41,225 bases of DNA from Pandoraea bronchicola (GCF_902459805.1 NZ_CABPST010000021.1:1-41225); one strand, 5' to 3'; counted from the stretch's first letter, positions 30,282 to 37,261 are shown. Numbers and translations are program-made. Notes: generated from the letters alone by a model not told the origin.

Positions 30282-31619
30282 TCATGCTGCCTTCTCGATT
30301 TCCATGTTCTCGACGCTCTGGATTCGCTCGCCGATCCACCGCATCACGTTCACAGCCATGCTGTTGCCCAGTGCCTTGTAGCGCGGGCCATCTGGAGCCT
30401 TTGTACCGGGCAGTAGCGTGTAATTGTCCGGGAAGCCCTGAAGGCGCTCGCACTCGCGCGGCGTCAAGCGGCGCACCGCCGAGCCGACCATGACTGCCTG
30501 ATGGCCGCCGCCGTTGGTGTGGCTGTTGGCGTGGCCCATCGAACGTTGCGTCGCTGCGATATCGCCTACGGCGAACCCGTTGCGCCCGCTCGCCTTGCAG
30601 TCGAATGCGATGACCGGAGGATGTGCGGACGCGGACAGTGGGTGACATGGGCCGCCCGGTTGAGGATTGCTGCCGTTCTCCGGGCTCGTGATCTGAGTGG
30701 TGTCAAAGGCGATGGCACCGACGCCGATTCCCGCGCGGCCACCGTTCGGCGTTAGCACGGCATTCGCTGTACCGTCTTGACGGTATTCGAGCTGATGCTC
30801 GCCATCGCGCCCGCGAATCGCGAGCGTGTAAGGTTCGGCAACGAGCAACGTCTCCGTCTCCGCATCGATTCTCTGATTACTCGTGGTGAGTGCTCGAGCA
30901 ATGGTCGGGATCATGAAGGCGTCTCGCCCATCACCGCCTCCTGCGCCGCTACCGTCAAGAGAGTTACGCGTAAGGGTGCCGGCAACTCTTTGCCCCGCTT
31001 CGCGGCGCGGCGCAGGATACCCGAGCATGCTTTCGCGCTCAAAAAGTACCGCTGCGGGACGTCGCCAGTCTCCAAGATATCCGACAACGAACACACGCCG
31101 TCGTCGCTGAGGAACGGCTCGCGCGTGTGATTCCACTCGGACGTACTGAGCGTCAAGAACGCGGTAGGCGAACCCATACCCGAGTTCTGCCAAGCCCCCG
31201 AGGAAGGTGCCAAAATCCCGCCCTTTGTTCGATGACAGTACGCCGGGGACGTTTTCCCAGACCAGCCAGCGGGGAGCATATCGGCGAGCAATGGCAAGAT
31301 AGGTGAGCATGAGGTTGCCACGCGGATCTGCCAGTCCCTTTCGGAGTCCAGCGACGCTGAAGGACTGACACGGGGTTCCGCCGACGAGAAGATCGATAGT
31401 TGCATCGGGCCAGTCCTTGAACTTGGTCATGTCGCCCAGGTTGGGCACGTGAGGGTAGTGGTGTGCGAGCACGGCAGCGGGGAAGCGCTCAATTTCTGAG
31501 AACGCCCACGGCTGCCAGCCGAGCGGATGCCATGCGCACGTCGCAGCTTCGATGCCCGAGCAGACGGACAGATAGCGCAGAGGCCGGCAGTCGCCCAGAA
31601 TGATCTCGTTCTGTCTCAT
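30282..31619 (-). CDS. C5-cytosine-specific DNA methyltransferase (phage-encoded)
   Basis: The 445-residue enzyme shows the ordered C5-methyltransferase motifs. Motif I is LSVCSGIEAATCAW, motif IV is GGTPCQSFSVAG with the catalytic cysteine near residue 83, and motif VI is ENVPGVL. Motif VIII is QRRRRVFVVG, motif IX is RRLTPRECERLQGFPDNY and motif X is KALGNSMAVNV. Between motifs VIII and IX lies a long target-recognition region of about 160 residues, Gly/Asn-rich. No cognate restriction gene is adjacent, so it is probably an orphan methylase protecting phage DNA from host restriction. It is the last gene of the minus-strand early block before the integrase pair. The recognised sequence cannot be read from this. 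Confidence 0.92.
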   Translation of the reverse strand: MRQNEIILGDCRPLRYLSVCSGIEAATCAWHPLGWQPWAFSEIERFPAAVLAHHYPHVPNLGDMTKFKDWPDATIDLLVGGTPCQSFSVAGLRKGLADPRGNLMLTYLAIARRYAPRWLVWENVPGVLSSNKGRDFGTFLGGLAELGYGFAYRVLDAQYVRVESHARAVPQRRRRVFVVGYLGDWRRPAAVLFERESMLGYPAPRREAGQRVAGTLTRNSLDGSGAGGGDGRDAFMIPTIARALTTSNQRIDAETETLLVAEPYTLAIRGRDGEHQLEYRQDGTANAVLTPNGGRAGIGVGAIAFDTTQITSPENGSNPQPGGPCHPLSASAHPPVIAFDCKASGRNGFAVGDIAATQRSMGHANSHTNGGGHQAVMVGSAVRRLTPRECERLQGFPDNYTLLPGTKAPDGPRYKALGNSMAVNVMRWIGERIQSVENMEIEKAA

Positions 31620-31655
31620 GCTAGGATTCCTCGACTATTCGATTGGGGGCCCACC

Positions 31656-31943
31656 ATGTCCGAGTTGCGGACTGACGAGGAAATACGGGATTTCATCGCC
31701 AACCTTCCGGGCGGCCTGCCTGAATTTCGCGAAATGGTTTCCACGGGGCGCCTTGCAGGCAGACGAGGTGAGCGTGGAAAGCAGTACCTTGCCCGGCTTG
31801 GGGCGGCCGACTCCGACAACCGCGCTGAGAGGCAGACAGTAGCAACAGAACGACAGGCGGCAAGCAGCGAGCGGTCGAACTTGATCGCATGGATCGCGTT
31901 GGCCGTTTCGGTTGTCGCTCTTGCTGTTGCGATATTCAAATAG
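31656..31943 (+). CDS. Small tail-anchored membrane protein, unrecognised
   Basis: The 95-residue protein begins MSELRTDEEIRDFIANLPGG, has a basic, Gln/Ala-rich helical middle, probably coiled coil, and ends in one membrane helix (LIAWIALAVSVVALAVAIF). It is the only convincing plus-strand gene in the prophage part of the window. It lies between the two methyltransferase genes, diverging from one and converging with the other. GGGGG lies about 9 bases before the ATG. Its lone orientation suggests independent expression, perhaps in the lysogen. No function is assigned. Confidence 0.6.
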   Translation: MSELRTDEEIRDFIANLPGGLPEFREMVSTGRLAGRRGERGKQYLARLGAADSDNRAERQTVATERQAASSERSNLIAWIALAVSVVALAVAIFK

Positions 31944-31950
31944 GCGAGCA

Positions 31951-32436
31951 TCACGCCTCCGCACCGTCGACGCGCTTCATAAAGCAAATCCAGTGCGTGT
32001 CGGCGCGCTTTCCTGACTTGTGGCCAAAGAGCGGTTCGTGCGGAGTCAGCGCGAGGATCTCGCTGACCTTGATCTGCACTTCGTTCCACTTGAAGATCAG
32101 GATTCCCTCGTGATCTAGCACCCGGAAGCACTCGGCAAAGCCGCGCCGAAGGTCTTCATGCCAGTCGTCCGAGAGAATCCCGTACTTGGCGCGAAGCCAG
32201 CTCACATGCTCGGCTCGGCGCAGGTGCGGCGGATCGAACACAACGAGCCGGAAGCTGCCGTCGTCAAAGGGAATATCGCGAAAGTCCATCTGCACGTCGG
32301 GCTTGATATTCAGCGCTCGCCCGTCGCATAGCATGTGTTCCTCATCGCGGATATCGCCAAAGAGCACGCGCTGGTTACTCGGATCGAACCAGAACATGCG
32401 GCTCCCGCAGCACGGGTCGAGGATCGTCTGGCTCAC
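31951..32436 (-). CDS. SAM-dependent methyltransferase with a DPPH motif
   Basis: The 161-residue protein begins with a GTG that overlaps the ASCH gene stop (GTGA). It starts SQTILDPCCGSRMFWF, a motif I of the D-P-x-x-G type, and has VVFDPPHL, a motif IV of the [DNS]PP[YFW] group in which the last residue is histidine. The C-terminus ILIFKWNEVQIKVSEIL and RADTHWICFMKR resembles small phage class I methyltransferases. DNA amino-methylation is possible, but the DPPH variant and the small size leave the substrate open. It is translated with the ASCH-domain protein. Confidence 0.7.
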   Translation of the reverse strand: MSQTILDPCCGSRMFWFDPSNQRVLFGDIRDEEHMLCDGRALNIKPDVQMDFRDIPFDDGSFRLVVFDPPHLRRAEHVSWLRAKYGILSDDWHEDLRRGFAECFRVLDHEGILIFKWNEVQIKVSEILALTPHEPLFGHKSGKRADTHWICFMKRVDGAEA

Positions 32437-32876
32437 GATTTCCGCTCCTCCGCTGCCTGCGAGGCGGCGATTTCCCGGAGCTGTGCCGCGACATCTGGCG
32501 GTACATCGAAGAACCCGAGAGCACCTTTGCATGGCACGAACGGAATGGTGCGGGCGTCGCTAATCTCGAAGCCGAACTGATCTTCCATGTGCCACGCCGA
32601 CGATGCCCGCTCCGGCGGAATGCAGTCAATAATCGTCGCAGCACCTACGATGCCGCCTCGATCGAGTTCATCAAAGACAGGGAGGGTAATGCGCGGGCCT
32701 GCAACGGCATATCGCAGGAAATCCTCCACATCTTCGTATTCTGCGCGGGTCATGCCTTTGCTGGCGTGCACCAGTACGCGACCGCGAAAACCGGTGCGCC
32801 AAGTGCGGTTCTCGATGTCCTTGAACCCGTTGACGATCAGCCATGCCCACGGCTGGCGAACAGATAGGGCTTTCAC
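32433..32876 (-). CDS. ASCH-domain protein
   Basis: The 147-residue protein begins MKALSVRQPWAWLIVNGFKDIENRTW, the characteristic ASCH start (S-[IV]-[RK]-QPWA and ENR-x-W). Other conserved parts are GRVLVHASK and GGIVGAATIIDC. ASCH domains have a PUA-like beta-barrel and are thought to bind RNA or act on modified nucleosides. The start overlaps the preceding gene's stop by four bases, and its own stop overlaps the methyltransferase start. The tight pairing with a methyltransferase suggests a shared nucleic-acid modification role, but that is inference. Confidence 0.85.
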   Translation of the reverse strand: MKALSVRQPWAWLIVNGFKDIENRTWRTGFRGRVLVHASKGMTRAEYEDVEDFLRYAVAGPRITLPVFDELDRGGIVGAATIIDCIPPERASSAWHMEDQFGFEISDARTIPFVPCKGALGFFDVPPDVAAQLREIAASQAAEERKS

Positions 32877-34021
32877 GCATCCCCCTTCGCCTTGGCGGCA
32901 ATGGCGGCGCGGAGGGCGGCGTCCAGTTTTTCGCCCGTGCCCAAATCGTTCCCGGACGCGTCCATAACGAAGGGGCCGTCGTCCGGGTCTGCCTGATCGC
33001 GCAGGAACCGATACAGCTCCGCATCCTCGCGATCCCCGCCATCCGCCGACAGCGCGGCGCGGGCTTGCCAGACATGCCAGTCATCCTGAATTGCTACGCG
33101 CTGGTAGCGCCCGTCGGCTATGGCGAAATCTTGATGATCCCATCCGTTTTCCCGAATTTGCCACGCCATGAACAATTCGCGCTCGCTCACGTTGTTCGGC
33201 GAGTTATGGGGACGAATCAATGCCCTCCATGCTTTTGCGGCGACGAAAGGGTCGTTCATCAAGCGATGGAGATTGGTCGCAGGTTCTCCCATGTGGGTCG
33301 GGCCGTTCACTTCCGCAATGAACCTGCGATTCAGTTCCTCTGCTTCGAGAGCGCGTTTCTTCCAGATGGCGAGATCTTCCCGCGCACCTTGGTAGGCGTC
33401 GCCGTATTCGCCGCCCACCTTCGCGGGAGACGTGAGGGCGGTGCATGCAGCCCGCCAACCACCGAGCACATAGTCAAACGGCTGGGGTTCGTCGCACGGC
33501 CCACCTGCGGTGTTGCGAACGTCGCGGGCTATCTGGCGCAGCACTTCGTGCGTGGGATCGTCGTCGCGCTTCTTGGCGATGTTCACGTCCGCCTGCGGCG
33601 CATCTGCGGCGCGCTCGCCGCCATTCACGGGCGCAGCGTAGAGCGGGCGCACTTCGGTGTTGCTCTTGATGCTTGAGGCGACTTCGACGGCGGTGGCTTT
33701 TTCGGAATGCACGCTGTGCTTTCGCATCTCCCCGATACCCGAATAAACCGCCCACGCCACCGCCTCTTGCCCTGCGCTCTGTGCGGCTGGCGTGGGGGAG
33801 GCGGCGAGCATGGATTTCCAAGCGTCGTAAAGTACCGATCTGTTGCGCACATGGACGTTACCGGCATCGCGCATTTCATCGGTCGGCACCTTCGGCACCA
33901 GTTGCCACTGGCTCGCATCAAACGTCACGGCCTTGAGGTCGGCAGGCGCGAGCGTCTCGACAATCGACGGCGGCGCAGGATCGGTATTCAGCCCTTCGGG
34001 GCGGGGTTCGTAGGGGCTCAT
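32873..34021 (-). CDS. Phage hypothetical protein, mosaic of short phage modules
   Basis: The 382-residue soluble protein has no enzyme motif that I recognise. It contains short modules common in phage hypothetical proteins: WQLVPKVPTDEMRDAG followed by YDAWKSMLAASPTP, a central AVAWAVYSG segment, and a terminal DAELYRFLRDQADPDDGPFV with a DAALRAAI tail. The ATG at 34021 overlaps the RT stop (ATGA), and the stop overlaps the ASCH start, so it is coupled to both. The longer open frame upstream of 34021 lies over the RT gene and was not used. Being in the DGR transcript does not by itself make it a DGR component. Confidence 0.65.
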   Translation of the reverse strand: MSPYEPRPEGLNTDPAPPSIVETLAPADLKAVTFDASQWQLVPKVPTDEMRDAGNVHVRNRSVLYDAWKSMLAASPTPAAQSAGQEAVAWAVYSGIGEMRKHSVHSEKATAVEVASSIKSNTEVRPLYAAPVNGGERAADAPQADVNIAKKRDDDPTHEVLRQIARDVRNTAGGPCDEPQPFDYVLGGWRAACTALTSPAKVGGEYGDAYQGAREDLAIWKKRALEAEELNRRFIAEVNGPTHMGEPATNLHRLMNDPFVAAKAWRALIRPHNSPNNVSERELFMAWQIRENGWDHQDFAIADGRYQRVAIQDDWHVWQARAALSADGGDREDAELYRFLRDQADPDDGPFVMDASGNDLGTGEKLDAALRAAIAAKAKGDA

Positions 34022-35313
34022 GCTTTGCTCCTGTAGGCTTTCGTGAGGGCGGCGCTGACCGCATGGCCGCGCTGACGGGCGATGTTGGCGATTTCCGCTC
34101 GGTGGCGGTGACTGGACGGCGACTGCCGCAGAAGGCCGAAATAGCTGTTGGTAGCCTGATAGACGTCTTCGGCGGCAATCTCGGTCAGGCGTGCTGCTGC
34201 TTGGCGACGCGTCCGTGGCCGTATCGTGCGATTCCATGGCTTCAGGAAGTGCCCGACGAAATCGATCCCCCGATCAATCGGTTGAAGAATCGTTTTCGTT
34301 GGATTCAGGTGAGCGTGAAGCCGCGATGGGAGAAACTCGTTGATCCGGCGGTGGGCCTCGTTCAGCCACTGCGGAGACTCATGCAGCAGGACGAAGTCAT
34401 CGACGTAGCGAACATACCGTGGCGCGCGGATCTGGTGCTTCACAAACTGATCCAGCGCGTCTAGGTAGACATTCGCGAAGAACTGGCTCGACAGGTTCCC
34501 GATGGGTAGCCCGAGGTGGCTTTCTTGCTCCAGAAGTCGCTTATGCCGTGGAACGAGATTCATCATTGACGGTTCCCCGCGGTAGACATAGTCAGTGCGC
34601 GGGTCATGCATCAAGATCGTGTCGGTGAGTGCGCGCCAGAATGGCTCCGGCACCTTCCCAAGCAGTTGCTCACGAAGAACGAGTTTGTCGATCCCTACGA
34701 AGAAGTTGGCAAGATCGCACTTCAAATAATGCGCAGGCAGCGTCCAGTTCTGAGTGACTGACCGCACCTTTGATTCGAGCCGGGTCGCCGCATAAAGCGT
34801 CCCACGACCTTTGATGCAGGCGCACGAGTCTGCGATAAACGACCGCTCGAAGCGTGGGCCGATTCGGTTGTAGAGCAGGTGATGCACAACGCGATCGCGA
34901 AATTCTGCTGCCCACACCTCGCGCGGCTTCGGGCGAGTTATGACGAAGCAAATCGATCGGCCGGGGCGGTAACTTCCGTCGGCCAACTCATCGTGCAACA
35001 GCGTCAAATTTCTTGCGAGATCCCGTTCAAAGGCACGAGCGCTCGCGGTATTACGCTTCGTGCGGCGACAATCGCGATATGCCGCGACGAGTTCTTCGCC
35101 AGAGAATCCATCTTGCCGCTCGATCCAATCTGCTGACGGCGACCGCGCGGAGCGCGGCGCTCTTGTGGTTGTTGTTCTGGTTGCCGTTGTTGTAGTTCTG
35201 GTACCAGGCGTAGGCGGACCCATCGTGCTATCTACGTCGCTTGACCGATTGCTCAGTCGAGAAACTGCGCCGGACCGTGCCGCACTCCGGCGGTCGGTGT
35301 CCTCATCGCGCAT
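34018..35313 (-). CDS. Diversity-generating retroelement reverse transcriptase
   Basis: The palm/fingers core starts right after the template repeat (DWIERQDGFSGEELVAAYR) and continues ELADGSYRPG and FRDRVVHHLLYNRIGPRFERSFI. Motif A is KCDLANFF (Asp near residue 200), the DGR-type motif is LPIGNLSSQ near 269-277 (SQ in place of the SP of most RTs), and the catalytic YVDD is near 303-306. In the DGR family the RT copies the template-repeat RNA with errors at adenines, and the cDNA replaces the variable repeat. The start is uncertain. The ATG at 35313 has GAGG upstream; a GTG at 35367 overlaps the avd stop; an ATG at 35223 touches the TR. No start codon lies between the TR and the RT core, so any start forces translation through the TR. 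Confidence 0.92.
   Translation of the reverse strand: MRDEDTDRRSAARSGAVSRLSNRSSDVDSTMGPPTPGTRTTTTATRTTTTRAPRSARSPSADWIERQDGFSGEELVAAYRDCRRTKRNTASARAFERDLARNLTLLHDELADGSYRPGRSICFVITRPKPREVWAAEFRDRVVHHLLYNRIGPRFERSFIADSCACIKGRGTLYAATRLESKVRSVTQNWTLPAHYLKCDLANFFVGIDKLVLREQLLGKVPEPFWRALTDTILMHDPRTDYVYRGEPSMMNLVPRHKRLLEQESHLGLPIGNLSSQFFANVYLDALDQFVKHQIRAPRYVRYVDDFVLLHESPQWLNEAHRRINEFLPSRLHAHLNPTKTILQPIDRGIDFVGHFLKPWNRTIRPRTRRQAAARLTEIAAEDVYQATNSYFGLLRQSPSSHRHRAEIANIARQRGHAVSAALTKAYRSKA
35127..35218 (-). repeat. DGR template repeat (TR)
   Basis: This 92-base repeat lies between avd and the RT core. In the target-gene frame it would encode SAYAWYQNYNNGNQNNNHKS and then AALRAVAVSR. Clustered AAC codons place adenines at the first two codon positions, as in DGR templates. 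The first 53 sense bases hold 20 adenines. The last 39 bases are identical in all three copies and contain the inverted repeat CCGCGC-TCC-GCGCGG (35143-35157). In the RT frame the same bases encode a Thr/Arg-rich stretch. Confidence 0.95.
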
Positions 35314-35359
35314 GGCGGTGGCCTCGTGAGCCAGCGGCACGACCAGATTAAATCGGTGC

Positions 35360-35737
35360 TCAGTCACGGCGGCGAGAACCTCCGTGAGACGGGCGACTAG
35401 CGGCCCATTCCCTCCACTTGATCGTCTGCTTGCTGATGCTTCCGGTCAGGTTGATCACCGCCCAATACTGCCGGTCGGTGATCTCCTTCATATCCCAAGC
35501 GAGCATGAACAGCATCTCGACGAGCTTCACGCGCTCGATCAATAACGTGAGGTGCGGGATCTTGTCCTCGGCCACGTTGGCCCGATAGACCAAAAGCAGG
35601 AGCTTTTTCGTCTCATCAACGATGTCTTCGCCGATGAGATGCTTAAACGAACGCTCCATATTCTTGACGATCCCCGCTACCTTGGTCAGAAGTTCATAAC
35701 CGGTCTTGTAAATGTCGAGGTCGGTGTGAAGGGCCAT
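35360..35737 (-). CDS. avd: DGR accessory variability determinant (Avd) protein
   Basis: The 125-residue, helix-rich protein begins MALHTDLDIYKTGYELLTKV and continues with charged helices (NMERSFKHLIGEDI, LLLLVYRANVAEDK, RVKLVEMLFMLAWDMKEI). This matches the four-helix bundle Avd/23S-intervening-sequence protein family. Avd forms a pentameric barrel that binds the RT and the DGR RNA and is required for cDNA synthesis in the Bordetella phage system. Gene order target-avd-TR-RT is the same as in that phage. Its stop overlaps a possible GTG start of the RT. The C-terminus is Arg-rich (SRRRD). Confidence 0.9.
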   Translation of the reverse strand: MALHTDLDIYKTGYELLTKVAGIVKNMERSFKHLIGEDIVDETKKLLLLVYRANVAEDKIPHLTLLIERVKLVEMLFMLAWDMKEITDRQYWAVINLTGSISKQTIKWREWAASRPSHGGSRRRD

Positions 35738-35751
35738 GGCGAATCAGATGA

Positions 35752-36219
35752 CTAAATTACTGAAGGAATGAATCTGCTGACGGCGACCGCGCGGAGCGCG
35801 GCGCTCTTGCGGCCGTAGTTCTGGCTGCCGCCGTTGCAGTCCTGGCACCAGGCGTAGGCGGAACTTCCCTCGTATTCCTCCTCCAGCCACATGCTTCCCT
35901 CGGCGCAGAAGTCCGGAAATGCTGCCTGCAGGAGGCGCCCTTCGCGCTTGTTCGGAAGTTTGAGATCGCGGTCCGCCACGTATTCGAGGGCCTTGGCATG
36001 ATCGAGATCACTGCCTTCGCGCGGATGAAGGATGAGGTAGTAGTCAAGCGTCCCGTCATCCTTGAAGATCGGGCCAGCGAGGCGCGCGCCTGCCGGAATC
36101 GGAATCACCGCGCGCTCGATGACGTATTCGGTAGCAACGGCCTGCTGCTTGAACTGCTCCAGCAGAGCGTTGATGCGCCCGACTTCAGATTCAATGTGTT
36201 GCAACGTGACGACGGTCAT
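35752..36219 (-). CDS. DGR target protein 1 (carries VR1), DUF1566/C-type-lectin-like C-terminus
   Basis: The 155-residue protein has three parts. Residues 1-35 are an amphipathic helix, probably coiled coil (HIESEVGRINALLEQFKQQ). The middle (IPIPAGARLAGPIFKDDGTL then DYYLILHPREG) resembles the entry strands of phage DUF1566-like proteins. The end has AKALEYVADRDLKLPNKREG and then SSAYAWCQDCNGGSQNYGRK, the lectin-type surface. The VR encodes the last third of that domain and the protein ends SRFIPSVI. The open frame continues upstream across VR2, but the ATG at 36219, with AGAGG upstream, is the natural start. It is presumably a surface or virion-associated binding protein; the ligand is unknown. 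Confidence 0.85.
   Translation of the reverse strand: MTVVTLQHIESEVGRINALLEQFKQQAVATEYVIERAVIPIPAGARLAGPIFKDDGTLDYYLILHPREGSDLDHAKALEYVADRDLKLPNKREGRLLQAAFPDFCAEGSMWLEEEYEGSSAYAWCQDCNGGSQNYGRKSAALRAVAVSRFIPSVI
35771..35862 (-). repeat. DGR variable repeat 1 (VR1)
   Basis: This 92-base copy of the TR sits at the 3' end of target gene 1. It differs from the TR at 10 positions, every one an adenine in the TR sense strand. The encoded sites change to C, D, C, G, S, Y, G and R relative to the template. The last 39 bases match the TR exactly. Homology to TR stops at AGATT; the VR continues CATT whereas the TR continues GGAT. Confidence 0.95.
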
Positions 36220-36254
36220 ATCCGGCCTCTGGTCAATGAAAGTGAGTGAATGAA

Positions 36255-36614
36255 TCAAGCAATGAATCTGCTGACGGCGACCGCGCGGAGCGCGGCGCTC
36301 TTGAGGAGGTTGCCCTGGATGCCGTTGCTGAAGTCCTGGTACCAGGCGTAGGCGGAATCCCATTCCACGTCATCGTCGGTCCAGTAGGCCTCGGGCTTCA
36401 CCAGATCGCGGTGTTCGTTGTAGATGATCAGAGCGTCGACACGGTTGTAGAGGACGCCGCCGACACTCTTGGCCCATTCCCGCTGCGCCTCACGCGGAAG
36501 GCGGTCATCGTTCACTGCAATAAGGACGGTGTGCTCGACGTCGCCGTTCTTGTTCACGCGGCCATACAGATAAGTTTGACCTTCCGCGATAGGCGGGATT
36601 ACGACCTGAGACAT
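36255..36614 (-). CDS. DGR target protein 2 (carries VR2), DUF1566/C-type-lectin-like
   Basis: The 119-residue protein has the ATG at 36614 with AGGAG eight bases upstream. It reads MSQVVIPPIAEGQTYLYG, then AQREWAKSVGGVLYNRVDAL, PEAYWTDDDVEWDSAYAW and the variable stretch YQDFSNGIQGNLLKS, ending VSRFIA. The W-A-x-x-x-G-G-x-L-x-x-R-x-[ED]-A-L, Y-W and AYAWY-x-x-F-x-x-G order is that of small phage DUF1566 proteins with a C-type-lectin fold. It is nearly all lectin domain, without the coiled-coil start of target 1. It lies upstream of target 1 in the same direction, with 35 bases between them. Confidence 0.87.
   Translation of the reverse strand: MSQVVIPPIAEGQTYLYGRVNKNGDVEHTVLIAVNDDRLPREAQREWAKSVGGVLYNRVDALIIYNEHRDLVKPEAYWTDDDVEWDSAYAWYQDFSNGIQGNLLKSAALRAVAVSRFIA
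36265..36356 (-). repeat. DGR variable repeat 2 (VR2)
   Basis: This 92-base copy of the TR sits at the 3' end of target gene 2. It differs from the TR at 9 positions, all at TR sense-strand adenines, changing template residues to D, F, S, I, G, L and L. Its changes are largely different from those of VR1. It shares the identical 39-base 3' segment and the same AGATT-CATT junction as VR1. Confidence 0.95.
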
Positions 36615-36721
36615 GGAGTTCTCCTGAGTGAGATTCGGCATTTGAATGGCTGCCGATAGCCGGAAGAAAAGACGGGCCCTGTGCGAGCAGCCCAAAGTCA
36701 CGGGGTAATGGGTGCATGCAC

Positions 36722-37261
36722 TCAGGCGACGCTTTGGTCGTCGCCGGGCCTTTTGAGGTACTCGTTCCAGTGAACCCAGCCGCGAGGCGTATGAAATCCC
36801 CAGTTGCGCTGCCACGGCCCCATGATGAAAAGGGACCAGGCTTCGCCGCCTTCAGGGATTTCGAGGCGGTGTCGGTCGGTCGCGCGCCGGAAAACGATCG
36901 AGCCGGGACCGCGCCAGACTCGGCGGTAGCCGCGCAACAGTGTCGTCTCTGGCCGGAAATCCAAGCGCGCGGGCTGTTCCTGCTCGGTGGGCATGATTTC
37001 CCAGTAGCCGCCGCGCAGGACAATTGAGACGTTCCACCAGGGGTGATCGTGAAGATCGCGGCCTGCGTCGCTACGGATCGTCCGATGCACGCGAGCGCCC
37101 CAACTGGTATCTCGGCGGCCATCCTCTGCGGCGCTGGCATCGTGGCCGCGTGGCTTCTTGACCCACCACCGCTGCATGTAGCCCTTGAGGTCGAAGTAGG
37201 GCGTGCGCTGAGCGCGGGCAATGATGGCGTCAACAATGAACGCCGGTATGGGGATTCGCAT
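36722..37261 (-). CDS. Phage cupin-like hypothetical protein
   Basis: The 179-residue protein begins MRIPIPAFIVDAIIARA and has a histidine-rich cupin-type start, LHDHPWWNVSIVLRGGYWEI, followed by GPGSIVFRRATDRHRLEI and a Trp-rich end (GPWQRNWGFHTPRGWVHW). The H-x-H-P-W...G-x-Y-x-E and later H resemble the double cupin motif that binds a metal. No reaction can be assigned. The ATG at 37261 follows AAGGAG and overlaps the end of the upstream gene by 32 bases. The 107 bases between its stop and target gene 2 hold no gene. Confidence 0.6.
   Translation of the reverse strand: MRIPIPAFIVDAIIARAQRTPYFDLKGYMQRWWVKKPRGHDASAAEDGRRDTSWGARVHRTIRSDAGRDLHDHPWWNVSIVLRGGYWEIMPTEQEQPARLDFRPETTLLRGYRRVWRGPGSIVFRRATDRHRLEIPEGGEAWSLFIMGPWQRNWGFHTPRGWVHWNEYLKRPGDDQSVA

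Noticed and set aside
30171-30284. A 37-codon frame starting ATGA-coupled to the end of the C5 methyltransferase gene (MTTHPATVKRSPRNC...)
   Set aside because: The start overlap and an AAGG motif are suggestive, but the composition looks random and another frame over the same bases (GHGKKKPTELRELES) is equally protein-like. Neither could be supported.
34018-35313. Group II intron maturase or retron RT instead of a DGR RT
   Set aside because: There is no intron RNA domain V-like structure or maturase/endonuclease domain, and no msr/msd-like inverted repeats. The adjacent avd and TR/VR set with adenine-only differences settles it as a DGR.
36220-36363. A 48-codon upstream extension of DGR target gene 1
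   Set aside because: It is the VR2 region read in a different frame (Arg/Pro/Gln-rich). The start at 36219 fits the spacing to target gene 2.
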